This document shows, piece by piece, positions 22,894 through 39,519 of a stretch of 47,445 nt of DNA. The DNA comes from Pelargonium nanum (taxonomy: Eukaryota > Streptophyta > Magnoliopsida > Geraniales > Geraniaceae): contig JAYMTF010000176.1 of NCBI GenBank assembly GCA_036897485.1, positions 1 to 47,445 on the forward strand. Reading direction: 5' to 3'. Numbering within the stretch: position 1 is the stretch's first letter; the number at the start of each line of letters is the position of its first letter. The notes below the pieces were generated by a model that had not been told where the DNA came from, did no database searches, and was given only the letters and a program-made list of their open reading frames with translations. A program made the translations under genes and the position numbers.

Positions 22894-25800
22894 ATGGAAG
22901 AGGTCTCGACGGGGGCTATGGTTCCGGCGGTGAAGCCGGAGCTCAAATCGTTCGCCTCCGACAGTACGGCGCACGAGATCGGTGCCTCGGCCTCCGCCGG
23001 TGGAGACTTTGCGGCGGCGTCTGAGCTGGACAAGGACTTTCTGTGCCCGATTTGTATGCAGATCATGAAGGACGCGTTCCTGACGGCCTGTGGACACAGT
23101 TTCTGCTACATGTGTATCATCACTCACCTCCGCAACAAGAGCGATTGTCCCTGTTGTGGCCATCACCTCACTAGCAACCAGCTCTTCCCTAATTTTCTCC
23201 TCAATAAGGTTCGTTTAGCTGATCCACTTCTGGATTTTGTTTGATTGTTCTTCATTTTGCTGAGTCGTGATTCTGGACTGTTACGCTGAGTTGTGATTCT
23301 GAATTGCTAAATAGTATACTCTATGGTAGTTGAAATTAACTGAAATCAAGAAGCTGTTTGGCTGTCGAGAATATGAAAAGGAAGGAAAAGAACAGGAGCT
23401 ATTGCTATAGATTTGAGAATTTGTTGGTACGGTGGTTCGATAAGTTGAATACTGCAAACCTTACATATTTGGTTATACTGTTGTTGCTGTTTCATGTTTA
23501 TTATGGATATTACAGTTGTTGGAAGAGAGTCAGTAGCTGTTCATCTATATGGCCTAGCTGTTTTAAAATTTGAGCTGCAATTCTCAGTAACAGGATTATG
23601 ATAAGAATACTAGAATCCGGGGTGTTTGGTGTATGAATGTTACTTAAACAGCAGCTCTTCGTGTTGACATTCATTTAGATTTGTCTAGAACTTTTCTACG
23701 TTACTGAACTTTTGCCTCAACATTGTATCTAATTTAACAATAATACCATCATTTATACCCCTCCGTCCAGTCCCATAATGAGTGTCTTGTATTCATTGTT
23801 TGGAAAAAATTAAGATACGTGAGTTAATGGTGAAACTATCCCCATATACCCACACGTGCATTTTCGTAACAATCTCAATGGATTCTAACTAATTATTATA
23901 GTGATATTATTGGAATTCATGAAAAACTAATTCCATGATGCTCATTTTGGACAAAATGTTTAGAGAAACTATATATTTACTTTGGAACGGAGGGAGTATA
24001 TATATAAAACAATAATATCATCGTGCTAATTGTCTATTGAATAATCTATTTTCCCTATGTTTGTTTTGAAACTAGATAACACTATTGCATCAAGTGATGC
24101 TCTGCATCTTGGAAATTAGTTCAGCTCTAGCTGGCTTGTTTCTCAAAACATGACTATGATGCTGGGAGTTCAATTCTTCAGTGCAATGGTGAAGAAGATT
24201 TCTCATCACTCATCAGCGATGTGTGGCATGCTGAAAGTTAATTGGAAAAAAAAGGAAAAGAAATGAAGAGATTTGTCAAACTAGTCAGTACTCTACATTC
24301 GGTCATTTAAATGAAGAGATGTGTGACGCCTTCTGTGAATTCTGGGATTTCCAAAGACCCTGTGCTAAATCACGAACAACAACCTTGATAATGTTCCAGA
24401 TTATTATTTGGTAAAGTGAGGTGGTGTAGGCGTGTAGCTTGATATATGAGTTGATCCTATCTATGATGGTTATTTTGTGCTTTACTATAGTTTAAACCAT
24501 AGTTAAAAAGTTGGATTGGTGGACCTTATGATCAAGCACAATTTGTATCTTGAAATAATCTACTTTGTTAAGCAACTTATTGTTATATGGTTTGTCTGTA
24601 CCACATGTGTAGCTATTGAAGAAGACTTCTGCTCGTCAAATATCAAAAACTGCATCCCCTGTAGAACATCTTCGGCAGGCACTGCAACAGGTCAGTTATT
24701 ATCAAATTCACCTAGCTTCTTAAATATTTGGATTTCGTTACTCAGATAAGGTTAACTTATAGTTCATCTTTGTCTCTAATTTATTATTATATTTTCTGTT
24801 GAGGTATTTCTGAATTAGTGGATTTGAAATACGCTTCGTTGGGATGTATTACTTTTTAGTTCCATGTGTACCAAATTACCTTGGATTACTTTACGGTTTT
24901 TATTTATTTATTCTAAATGTAACACCTTCTTGCAATTCCTTGGACAGGGTTCTGAAGTATCAATTAAGGAGCTAGACACCCTCCTGTCACTTCTTGCAGA
25001 GAAGAAGAGAAAAATGGAACAGGAAGAAGCTGAGAAAAATATGCAAATTCTATTGTCTTTCTTGCATTCCTTAAGGAAGCAAAAAGCTGACGAGCTAAAT
25101 GAGGTTTGTTTACACATAATTTGCCTATGTCTCTGCTTAATAATTAGTGAGGATTAGCTTTTATTATCAATTGGATATTCCAGGTGGGACCTGTGAAATT
25201 GGGACCCCTGAATTCTTTCATTTCTTTTTCTTAGCTGTCTTTTGGTCTGTTGGTCATTTTTAATTCGATCTGTTATATTTGTTGCTATTCGGCGGATCAC
25301 GTAAGCCCTGTTTTCGGTGTGTTGTAGATCCAAACTGATCTCCAGTATATCAAAGAGGACGTAAACGCAGTAGAGAGGCATAGAACAGAATTGTATCGTG
25401 CAAGGGACAAGTACTCTGTGAGATTGCGGATGCTTGGAGATGATCCTGCCACAAGAAAATCATGGTCATCATCAATAGATAAGAACAGTAGTGGTGGCTT
25501 TATGTCCAGTTCTCTTAGTGCTCGAGCAGGGCATCTTCAAAAGAAAAAAGGGGACGGAAAGGCTCAAGTAAGCTCTTATGGGATTCAGAGAAAGGATCCT
25601 CTAGGTGGAGCGGACTCACAACACATTAATCAATCAGGTCTTACTGTAGTGAGAAAAAAACGGGTACATGCACAGGTTTGTCATCCTACAGGATCTCATG
25701 TTTGGAAGCCATTGATTAATAATTCCGTGTAAATGTCATACCTAATATTTGTGAGTGGTAAGTTGAGAAGTTAAAAGATTCCTGATGGGCAGATAGTTTT

Positions 25801-28800
25801 AAAAATGATGAGAAGTCTTATAACTACCTTCCTATTTTTTGGTTTATTGACTTGACTACTTGAGCACCACTTAATTTGCTAGCCTCTATTACATGCTTTG
25901 CGGGACTAGATAGCTAAGACTACATGTGTCAAAGTGGATCCTCTATTTCATTTTCCTTTTATTTAAATCCCATTGTCATTCATTATCTGGCTGCAGTTCA
26001 ATGACCTACAAGAATGCTATTTGCAAAAGCGACGACAATTACTTAACCAACCTTGTAAGCTAGAAGAAGGGGATAAAAATGTGATACAAAGAAATGGTTA
26101 CAGTGCAGGTCTTGCGGATTTTCAATCTGTACTTTCTACCTTTACACGGTACAGGTAAATATCCTGATCTTCAGCTTCATAAAAAAACTTATGTCTTTTA
26201 TTTACATTTTCCTTTCATTGTAACAAGTACTTTATTTGCAACTCTCGTATCTTTTCTGATGCAGTCGATTGAGAGTCATTGCAGAGCTTAGGCATGGGGA
26301 TCTGTTCCACTCAGCCAATATAGTTTCTAGGTGAGTTAAATGTTTTGCATAATAGAGTGGATCCTTCATATCCAAAAAATTTCCCCATGAATTTTGTTGT
26401 GGTGCTCAGAATTTGGCCATTTGTGACAAAATGATCCATGCATCCTGATTTAGTGCATTTGGAAGTTGTAATGAAGTGTAGCCGAGTTTCTATATTTTTA
26501 ACTCATTTTGCTTTGGAACAAGAGTTTATTTGTTGCTCAAGGAAATGTGCAAAGCCTTGCCACACTTAGTAATAATCTTTACCTTGCCTAGTGGATTCTA
26601 TCTCCCTTCTACCTGCAAAAGGGAGTGGGAAAAACCCCTCTTTGATGCAATACCTGCATTACAAGTATTCTATTGTCATGTTATAATGTTGGTTTAATCT
26701 GGGTTGAAGTCATCCAATTTGGGTTCGTACTTATGGTTTTATTTAGAGATGAATCATGAAAGGAAAAATGGAAAAATAGTTGTGAATGGTTGTAAAAGAA
26801 ACTGCATTGTGGTGACTATGTATAATGCTCGCATCTTAAGCAATGACACGATCTCATATGCAATGGTGAAGTGAAGGGTGGGCATTATTACCTGGGATTT
26901 GTTGAATATTCATCCTACTTCATTCTTTGCTATCTTTGCCAGAAAAAAAAAGGATATCTCTAAAGTTGTGTTCTTGTTTGTTCATGTGTTCTTGTTAATC
27001 TTCTAAGTGGTAGTTTGGCACAGGAGAGGGAGAAAGGAGTTTTTTGTGGATTACTTATATTTTCTGAAACTTGGGCCTTTTTTTTTTGCAGCATAGAATT
27101 TAACCGTGATGATGAGTTGTTTGCTACTGCTGGAGTCTCTCGGCGCATCAAGGTTTTTGATTTCTCTTCGGTAAGATTTTGGTTCAATACTTCTGGTGTA
27201 TAATGTTCAAGAACAATTTACAAACATGTGCTACGAGGTAGAAATCATGGGTTGAAACACTTTTCCCCATGGAGTTTGATGTCAATTCGTGTAAGTGGAA
27301 GATAAGTGGCATAAGATCCATTGCTCTTTAAGGAACCTATCAACTGGCAAATGAGCTTAGTGGTAGAGTTTTGATTGAAAGAGAAAGATGCCTCTTGTGC
27401 TCATTTGTTTGCCGATTATACCATATTGCATGCTTCATTCCTCTCATTTCAGTAAATAAATAAAAAATTCTGATGGTAGAACTGTAGAATGAAATTTATC
27501 AACATGCAGCAACTAGAAAAAATATTGATATTGTAAGTCAACCTCAAATTTAATTGTTGTTTACCTGAACCCATGTCCTACTGCAATATAGTTGGTTATT
27601 CATAGTAAAGATTAGAAGGCTCTGTATCAGTAATGAAATGTCCTCATTGTCAAACACAAGAATTTGGGATGAGATTGACATGTTTTTTACTTGACTTTTC
27701 TTTTGATATTATCCAACTTTTCTTCTTATTTCGTCCTCTAGTGTGCACCTATTTGAAGTATTTCCCATGCATTTGTTTGCAGGAGAATCAATTAAGGGAA
27801 ATGTTTCAATATTCTGTGGCTGCTTTAGTTGTTTTGCCTTAAATATATTGGTGTTCATGCAGAAGGATACTTTATTTTGGTTTGATTAAGTTTCTTATGA
27901 CTATGATACTCATTGCCACTGCCACTGCCATTGCATATAATGCTGTTATTTATGTTTAGTAAAAAATTCAAAGTATAAAAAATAATTTGGTCTTTCCCTA
28001 TACTTTTCCTTTTCAGGCTGTGAACGAACCTGCAGATGTGCACTGCCCTGTTGTTGAGATGTCCACAAGGTCTAAACTTAGTTGCTTGAGTTGGAACAAG
28101 TATGTAAAGAACCATATAGCTAGTAGTGATTATGAGGGAATAGTAACTGTGTGGGATGTAAATACTCGGCAGGTAATAATTAATTATTGTAGTTGGTTTC
28201 AAATTTGTGACTTACTCTTCTTTGTTTTTTTATATATTTGAAATATTGATCTTGTGTTTTTCTCCTGTTAACAAATTGTATTTTTATTCATCAAGAGTAT
28301 TATGGAATATGAGGAGCATGAAAAACGAGCTTGGAGTGTCGATTTTTCACGTTCAGAACCATCAATGCTTGTATCTGGTAGTGACGATTGTAAGGTACGT
28401 GAGCACATATTTTGTACTTTACTCAAGATATTCCCTGTTTGAAGCAAATTGGTATTAGACTATCAGTATACGGTTGTATGTTATACGGAAGAAAGTTGAA
28501 AGTTAGTATGTTTTACATGTGCTGCTAGTGTTGCTTTTCATTTCACCATTGAAGTGCTATGGTGATGAATAAGTTTATTTTACAGTTGATATTCACATTT
28601 TTTTTAAGGGAAATGTTTCTAATGTGAGTAAGTGACTTAAAAATTAGAAACATAAGATTGTTGTTGTTAATTTTATTTTATATTTTTTATATTACCTTTT
28701 TCTGAGCTCTACGCCTCTTAATTATCCCATTTTCTTTCCTGCTACTACCTACGGACAGTGTGAACCCTTTCAGTGACACATTATCTGTGCTAGGCACTTC

Positions 28801-29220
28801 AATTTTATCTGTTGAAAAAGCTTAAGAGAGTCTAAGGATTGTCCTTCGATTTGTATTTTACATTACTTCTTGTTTTTGTTGTATTTATCTTCTGTGTGAA
28901 TCAGGGCTTCTAATTTCATCTGACCCATTATGCACCTGTTCTGTGTTACAAGCAGGTCAAAGTTTGGTGCACAAATCAGGAAGATAGTGTTCTTAACATT
29001 GACATGAAAGCAAATATATGTTGTGTCAAGTATAATCCAGAATCTAGCAACTACATTGCGGTATGCTCCTTTCATGTATAGTTTTCATGTCAACATCAAA
29101 GAACTGATCTGGATCCTGTTTAAACTTAAGTACCTCATGGTAATTGGTCGTGTTGCTGAAAATTTGTAATGCATGGTTTATCATGACTAGGAAACCTTCA
29201 AGTTGGGGTTCAATATGGTT

Positions 29221-29262
<42 letters not shown>

Positions 29263-30699
29263 CATTACTATGAATTTTTCTCATTTTGGAAAACCTCAAC
29301 AGGCCGCTATCATTTCTCTAAATGTGCTTTTTTCTCTCAAAGTGTCCCTTTTAAAATGAAACCTTCTTTTTTTTTTTTTTTTTTGCAGGTTGGTTCAGCA
29401 GACCATCACATACATTACTATGACTTAAGGAACGTAAGCAACCCACTCCATGTATTTGCTGGGCACAGGAAAACTGTCTCATATGTGAAATTCTTGTCTG
29501 GTGATGAGCTTGCTTCTGCATCTACCGACAGCACACTACGATTGTGGGATGTTAAGCAAAATTTGCCAGTTAGTGATTCACGTTCTTTTTTATGCTTACT
29601 TTTACTAGTGTTCCCTCATAAGTTAATTTTCGGATTCTGTTCTGACTCCTTAATATAGTTGTTTGCTTATTGGGAGTTTAGTTATGTAAAAAAAGAGGAA
29701 GTGGAGTAATTCATAGTCTAAAGATGCTGAATTTAGGAAGGTGGATCTGTGAAACTGGAATATAAAATAGTGACTTGTAGATCTCTAAGAATAACGGTCC
29801 TCGTTATACCGGTTTAAAAGTGAAACAACATCATAAATAGAATTGAAGTGATTATGTTGCAAAACTTGACGTTGAAGTGCCCAGTTGTTTTGTCATGCAC
29901 TTGGGCAAAAATTCTATGTTCAGGGTGAAATTAGTGCTAGAAATTGGAAGGAATATTATCAAAAGTCCTTTAGGTTTCTCTCTTCAACTAGACTGCTCGG
30001 TGCTCATGAATTAAGTAAATAAAACCGTCGGTTCTATTTGTAGTTCTCGAATGTCATATCGTGCCATTAGTTCCAATTTCTTTTAGTTACTACGATTTTC
30101 CATTTGTGTGATGATGTGATGTGTGGTGCTATGATTGTTCAAAGGGGCATTTTGGGAGGTAATAGCTGTGATGAGCTAAAACTGCACATTCTTCCGGGTC
30201 TGAAGTTCTCATTTACAATCATAACTAATATAATGTGTCGTATAGATTACTAGTATTACTATTTTTTTTTTTTTCCACTTCGATGATTATGTTGAAATAA
30301 CAAACACCTTCCTTGTTGGTGATATTTACAGGTCCGTACTTTAAGAGGGCACACAAATGAGAAGAACTTTGTGGGTCTCACAGTAAACAGTGAATATATT
30401 GCATGTGGTAGCGAAACAAATGAAGTTTTTGTCTACCACAAGGTTAGCAACATTCAAAACAGTAACTTCTTAGAACACTAATGAAGCTCGAAAGTAATTC
30501 AACTTTTGTGCTTATATATTCTTTGCAGGAAATTTCGAAACCTGCGACTTGGCATAGGTTTGGTTCTCCAGATTTGGATGATACCGATGACGACGCGGGT
30601 TCTTATTTCATCAGCGCAGTTTGCTGGAAGAGTGATAGCCCGACAATGCTAGCAGCTAACAGTCAAGGAACAATTAAGGTACTTGTTCTTGCGGCTTGA
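22894..30699 (+). CDS. COP1: E3 ubiquitin-protein ligase COP1
   Basis: Thirteen exons: 22894-23208, 24613-24690, 24948-25103, 25328-25675, 25997-26154, 26265-26330, 27092-27170, 28017-28172, 28296-28394, 28956-29060, 29389-29568, 30332-30442 and 30529-30699. They join in frame to 673 aa, close to the 675 aa I recall for Arabidopsis COP1. A C3HC4 RING uses Cys51, Cys54, Cys66, His68, Cys71, Cys74, Cys85 and Cys88. A Glu/Lys-rich coiled coil (roughly 130-200) follows, then a basic RKKR nuclear-localisation patch near 293-296 and a C-terminal WD40 propeller (about 370-673) with VWD and LWD repeat ends. COP1 with SPA proteins ubiquitinates light-signalling factors such as HY5 in darkness; photoreceptors inactivate it. 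The start ATG matches the family N-terminus. Exon 9 uses an AAG acceptor. Introns hold a Stowaway-like MITE and a GT/GA microsatellite. Confidence 0.97.
23758..23996. mobile_element. Stowaway-like MITE in COP1 intron 1
   Basis: The left end reads CCCCTCCGTCCAGTCCCATA then ATGAGTGTC; the right end, read inward, is CTCCCTCCGTTCCAAAGTA. TA flanks both sides (23756-23757 and 23997-23998), as expected for Tc1/mariner-type Stowaway elements. It is 239 bp, non-coding and decayed inside the terminal repeats. It belongs to the same family as the element at 41281-41500. Confidence 0.65.
29221..29262. repeat. Compound (TG)n(AG)n microsatellite in COP1 intron 10
   Basis: Nine TG units are followed directly by twelve AG units. 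Such compound arrays are usually length-variable between individuals. It is intronic and well away from the splice sites. Confidence 0.95.
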
Positions 30700-31503
30700 A
30701 TACGGTGCTGTATTGGAAAATGGCTCTATTTGCATACTTATGTACATATAATCCTTTAACTTGGAAAGTAAGTAGTAGGTTTCGCGTGGACTAAAAAGGT
30801 AGGTTTGGGGGTTAGAGCCGAGGCTTTCTAAAATCTACTGATTATATAGAAGCGTTCTTTTAGATTGTTTTCTATCTCTTTTGGGCGTTGAGAATTAAAT
30901 AACAAAGCTACTGATACGTACATATATTGGCCCATAGATAATGTGAAAATTGTTTAGTTTAATCTTAATCTAGGACCATAGTTTCTCTGTAACTTGTATA
31001 CAGATACATTTTTAAACTGACCTTAAACATTTAGCCTGCACATATAAGTTTATTATATAAACCAACCTATGGTTGTTTGAGAAATATATAACTTGTTATA
31101 AGATAGTGTTGTTTGAACTATTGCTATGTTTACTTTAGAATGTAAGACCTTTTTTTAGTTGTGCAACTCGTAGAATAATTTCTCATTTGAAAAAAAAAAA
31201 GACATCAATTTAGACTTTAGATTATTTTTTCTTCGAACTTTACAATTGTTATAATTTATGCTATCCTTGAATATATCGTGGTTGAAAATTTTGACATGTG
31301 AAAATATTGGTTTAAATTCAATTTGGCAGAGTAGTACATGTTTTCAGCTAATTTACATAATTTTTATCCCATTTCTTTGAATTATAAAACACTATAATAA
31401 CTATGATTTTGTCAAATATAAACATATTGATTCAATCTACAAGTTTTGGTTGTCTAAGAGCTAGGAAGGTTCACTGGGCAGGTAGGGGGTGGGGACTGGG
31501 GGG
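30700..31503. other. COP1 3'UTR and downstream flank
   Basis: The first few hundred bases should be the COP1 3'UTR; AT-rich poly(A)-signal-like words occur near 30890-30900 but none is decisive. The rest is AT-rich sequence with no recognised feature. Confidence 0.45.
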
Positions 31504-31936
31504 TAGAGCTGGCAATTCGTGCATGTTTTGCAGAAGATTGACTGTGTGCTACACGGTGATAACACACTTAGTAATCATGTTTAACAATTGAACAAGAACA
31601 CACGTTTATAACACAAACACGGCATGTTTAACACGGTAACTAAATGGGTCGTGTTGACACGAACAAGACCCAACACATTTTGCACGATAAAATCCACATG
31701 TTTCGTACATTATTAGAATTAATTTACATTTGTACCATTAAGTGTACGTGTTGGGTGTGTTGTGCATGTCACAACACGGTTAATTAATCGTGCATGCGTG
31801 TTTTGGAGGCTCAATACGAACTCAACACGGTTATTAAACGTTTTGAGTTCTCCAACAAGAACGCAGCACGATCACAAAATATGAGCTAAACACGCTAATT
31901 TCGTGTTATGCCACGAATAGTCAGGCGTCAGCTCCA
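31504..31936. mobile_element. hAT-like non-autonomous element (candidate)
   Basis: The left end is TAGAGCTGGCAATTCGTG and the right end read inward is TGGAGCTGACGCCTGACTAT then TCGTG, so the same words recur in inverted order with an insertion. The interior is the AACACG/CGTGTT-rich sequence that recurs in this window. Flanking CTGGGGGG and GTGGGGAG could be a decayed 8-bp target duplication (6 of 8). No transposase frame. Confidence 0.45.
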
Positions 31937-32626
31937 GTGGGGAGTGCCCATTCCCAGACCCTGCCCTCCTGCCCTCCTGCCCATTCCTACAGGTTTTACT
32001 TGCTATGTAGACAAGTTTTCTAAAATATAAGTTAGTTGAAATGGTTAGAACCATAATTCTTTTGAAGTTAGAATTATAATTCTAGTGCTACAAGGTTATA
32101 TACACACACGCACGCACAGGTTTTGGATATATTTTCCATAAGGTTATTCATTCTTGTCTCCGTCCCCATTTCTGCTCAGGACTTCCTATTTTTCACCCGT
32201 CCCCGTAACCTAAGTGAGAAATTTACTGTTTAAACCAAGTTTTTGTGGGTTGCAAGTCTTTTCCGCGTGATGATTATCCCTAAAGTTAAGAGCTCTAGTA
32301 AGCAGATACGTAAATAGGAAAAACACTAAAAAGGAGACAAGACTGTTGGGATCATTTTCAAAAGAGTCGGTTTAAGTTGAAACTCATCTCAAACTTTACA
32401 CGATTGTGACTCAAAAAAGCTCGAAATCGACCACTGAAGGAAAACAAACCAACCAATTTGCACTAATTCATGAGAGCTAGAAGAGAGGGACCATCAAGTA
32501 AAGCATAAAGCTACATATGGAAACCAAAAACAAAAACATAAGGGAATGGTGGGAGAGCATGGGAGCTTACAGAAGTTGCGTACAAGAATGGTAAATATGA
32601 GCATATATTGAGATTGCATATAGATG

Positions 32627-33078
32627 AGAAAAATGTTTCATTTTAGTCTCCTAACCATTTATCTTGTTTCAAATTGGTATTTAATTTGGTCTTTTAACTA
32701 TTTATATTGTTTTCTTTTGTTCCTTTAACTATGTTATTTTGTTTTAAATTGGTCCAACTTCAATTTATAACAATGTCGTCAAATATGCTAAAGTGATGAT
32801 TTTTCTTAGAATTTTTTAGTTGACGTGACAATAAAGTTGTTAAATTTATGAATTAGACCATTTTGAAACGAAATTGTACTCAATCATACAATTTGTTCAA
32901 AATTGGCATTATCAGTCAACTTAAGCGTTGTGTCAGCCTCATTTGGCGACACGAGTAGGAATTAGACCAATTACAAACAAAATAACATAGTTTTTGACCA
33001 AATTAGAACAATATAGTCAATTTTAATAACAAATTAAAAATAAATAGATTGTTGAGAGACCAAAGTGGAATATTTTCC
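32627..33078. mobile_element. Inverted-repeat (TIR) element of unknown family
   Basis: The left end, AGAAAAATGTTTCATTTTAG then TCTCC, is matched inward from the right end by GGAAAATATTCCACTTTGGT then CTC. The inverted similarity continues about 50 bp into AT-rich interior. The TTTGGTCTCTCAAC motif resembles non-autonomous repeats common in eudicots, sometimes placed with Mutator-like MITEs. No clear target duplication and no open frame. Confidence 0.4.
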
Positions 33079-34855
33079 TTTAGCTGATTGGATGGACTTT
33101 TGGTGACACTAACACCACCAAGTTTGAATAATTGAAGGTATATATATAGTATTGGTGGTACTTATTTTCCACTTTGCTAGGTTTGGTTAGGCAAGTAGAT
33201 GGTCTTATTTTCTTTGAAAGTGACATGAATTTAAGCACCTTTATTAGGATGTTTCTATCCTCTATCAATGTTTGGGTAACTTTTATCCATACACGGAAAC
33301 TCAAAAAGATTTATTGCGAATCTTATTGGCGAATGACAGCTGAAGTACAAGATAAACAAGTTCTCTACAAAATTTCAAGTTACGAATCATGCACACAACA
33401 ACTAAAATGAGTTTAGTGATGTAACAAATGTAAAATGAATTTGCGTCGATTTTTAACTCATAATATGGTGTAAGCATAGCCTTACACTTAGACACGTCAT
33501 AGACGAATATGACACGCATGGTAACTTATTATCATGATAGTTCAGAAGTTCGTACGAATTAATTCAATCAACAGACTTCATTTACTTCCTATCTTTCAAT
33601 TATCTTATTTCAGAAAAAGATAATCAAACTCAATTTTAACATTTTCAAATAGTTGGAAAACACATCTTTCTTTTCCAAGGACGCATATTCCTTAGAATGT
33701 ACTATTTCTATTTTTAACATTATTTTTTTAATATTTTTATAACCCCACATGAATTCCAAAAACAAAAATTATTTTATAAATTAATTGTCAACAGAGAAAT
33801 GATCAGCTGTTTCGACCATTTTTCTTCGATCTTGACCGTTACCGCGAATCTGATCTTCATGGGCCATATGATTCTTTCTGGCTTCGAGATCTATGTGTTT
33901 GATGTCATTCTCATATCCGGTATCCGTAGAGTCGGATGCACTGGATCATACTCCAGTTAGGATCTGAATTTGGGTAGTTCAAGGAACACGCGTGGCTACA
34001 GAAAATGAAAACACGCGCCTCCACATGGGTTTTTATACATTATATATTTTTTCCTTGCGCCAATAAATGCAAAAAAAAAAAATACTAATAAAAGTTTTTT
34101 TTAATGAAACCATTTCATTAATTGAAATCAACTGATAACAATTGATGCAAACTCGGGGGACAATCACGATCATCTACACCGTTTATCGACAATTGTTTAT
34201 AAGTCTAATATTGTATATTTTAGCAACAAGTTTTTTATCCACGACGATAGATGTTAACACTGTCAAATTTGTGAAAGAGGCTTACATGTAAAATAGAGGG
34301 TCCATTTTAATTTGTACCAATGAAATAATACGTTAAAATGTATTTTTCCAATCGGAGTGGGTTATTCCAATTTTATAAGTGGACTTGATGGTTATATTTG
34401 AAGTATCAAATTTTATATGATTAAAATGTAATTAAATAATTGTTTTAAAAAAGTATTAAATAAACCTTGCGTTTTAATTTTTACTCATACGATCAACGTC
34501 TCCTTCACATTACAAGTCTATCATGGAACGAGTTTTACATTTTGAATTGATTATAATTAACTTAATTAAGTCATTTCAATTATACAAATTCTCAAAATTG
34601 GAGTATTTATTTGTGACCATTACAAGTTTAAATTTTTGTTTTTATATTTGGTTAAAGTTGTTTTTTCCATTTTAAAACAAATACAAACAAAATAGTAATA
34701 CATATTTTTTGTATTCGAGATTAATTTTTTAAAATTAATGTAAAATTCTAGAGAAACTCTCCCAAAATAATTTCAGCATAAATAGTCATTATCACTGTTT
34801 TTTTCCTCCATTATGTCACTAATCCTTTTGTTCCCAAAATTTCAATTTTCTTTAA
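33079..34855. other. Intergenic, no gene recognised
   Basis: AT-rich with only short open frames on both strands. The more mixed stretch at 33795-33990 shows no domain or element ends. Nothing else supported. Confidence 0.45.
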
Positions 34856-35036
34856 AAAAAATTTATAAGCAACGGGACATCATACTCGGAGTAACAATGT
34901 TTCTCACTCTCTTTGGGAGCGTCACTATAAACCCCACCCCACAAATCCCACCCCATACCGTCGACAAGGAGGCTCGAACTCGAGATTTCAGAGAGAATTC
35001 AAAGTGGTATTAACCACTTGGCCCAACATGTTTTGG
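34856..35036 (-). mobile_element. tRNA-derived SINE with intact target duplication
   Basis: Read on the minus strand from 35036 the element has a Pol III A-box-like TGGGCCAAGTGGTTAA, then a B-box GAGTTCGAGCCTC about 40 bp on. A GGGGTGGGATTTGTGGGGTG body follows, then a short T-rich tail. A perfect 14-bp direct repeat, TCAATTTTCTTTAA, flanks it (34842-34855 and 35037-35050), which is the footprint of LINE-driven retroposition. Length is about 181 bp. The exact target duplication suggests a fairly recent insertion. Confidence 0.85.
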
Positions 35037-35050
35037 TCAATTTTCTTTAA

Positions 35051-35950
35051 TTAGTGGGTTGTTTTGCTTGTATGTCCCAATCATGATTGTCTAATTGACA
35101 CTACTTGTTTCCCATGACTTATTGGATCATCCATAAATATATCCTTACTATTCCTAACTTACCAATTATTTGGGGAAAAAAAACTCTATAATGGATGAAG
35201 ATTTAATTTTCTTTGAAGTTTATAATATTTGACTTGGTCTATATAAGTATGAATTCAAATTTTATTTCTATTGGTCTCAAAATATGACATTTTTTATATA
35301 AAAAAATTTATTGCATAACAATTGTTCAATTTATTATTAGTGAGTTTTGTAAGCAATATTATTAGCAATTAATTATACATAAATTATCAATTATACTGTT
35401 ACAATAAAAACACCCCACAAGAAAAAAAAATATAACTAGCTAATTTTTAATCTTCACAAAAAATAAAAAATGAATCGAAACGAAAAGGTTAACATTTTAA
35501 CTGTCACGTAAAAAATATACAAATATGCATTCGCATATTTAACTTGCACATGTAATTTTTCACATTGGAATTAAATTGAATAAAGGATCTAATAACTATA
35601 TACTTAAAACCAAGTTTAATTTTATAAACTTACCATCATTGTTCTCCAAATATTACCCAATCACATTTTGTATATGATGATAAAACTGAATAATTACAAA
35701 ATAGTTGGCAATTAAAAATATATTTACAAATTATTTAAAAATTTAACAATTAAATTGTATAATTTATTTAAATCTGTCATAATCTATATTTATATCACAG
35801 GTAGATAGTAATTTAATAGCATATATTTAATTTTGTCATAAAAAGTAATTTTGGAGGATCACCCAACCCATTGTTACTAACCCATTAGTTGTATTTATTT
35901 GTATTTTTAGCCACTTGTTTAGCTCCTAAACCCACAGTTTTCACAACTGT
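35051..35950. other. Upstream flank of the phosphatase gene
   Basis: Very AT-rich sequence with no open frame of note. No element could be delimited. It presumably includes distal promoter sequence of the phosphatase. Confidence 0.4.
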
Positions 35951-35961
35951 CCTCCACGTCC

Positions 35962-35969
35962 TATAAAAG
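35962..35969 (+). promoter_or_regulatory. TATA box of the PFA-DSP gene
   Basis: TATAAAAG lies 298 bp upstream of the ATG, just after a CCACGTCC site (about 35953-35960). Transcription would start near 35995, giving a leader of about 270 nt that may hold short upstream open frames (for example an ATG near 36116). The context CCTATAAAAGCGCG is a good plant TATA match; expression itself cannot be seen. Confidence 0.55.
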
Positions 35970-36119
35970 CGCGTGACGATATTGCACTATAAACCCAGAA
36001 AAACCTTAATTTTTGTCTACTAATTATTCCTCAAACTCTCTCCTTCTGTTCTTCGCATTTTTTGCTAATTAATATATTTATTTGATTTTGTTCCCATATT
36101 TCGTCTAAATTAACTGTGA

Positions 36120-39519
<3,400 letters not shown>

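Noticed and set aside
22713-23166. 117- and 131-codon minus-strand frames opposite COP1 exon 1
   Set aside because: These are antisense shadows of the GC-rich first exon of COP1.
27340-27390. tRNA-like GAGCTTAGTGGTAGAG stretch in COP1 intron 7
   Set aside because: It resembles a Pol III A-box, but no B-box or cloverleaf can be found downstream. Not called as a tRNA or SINE.
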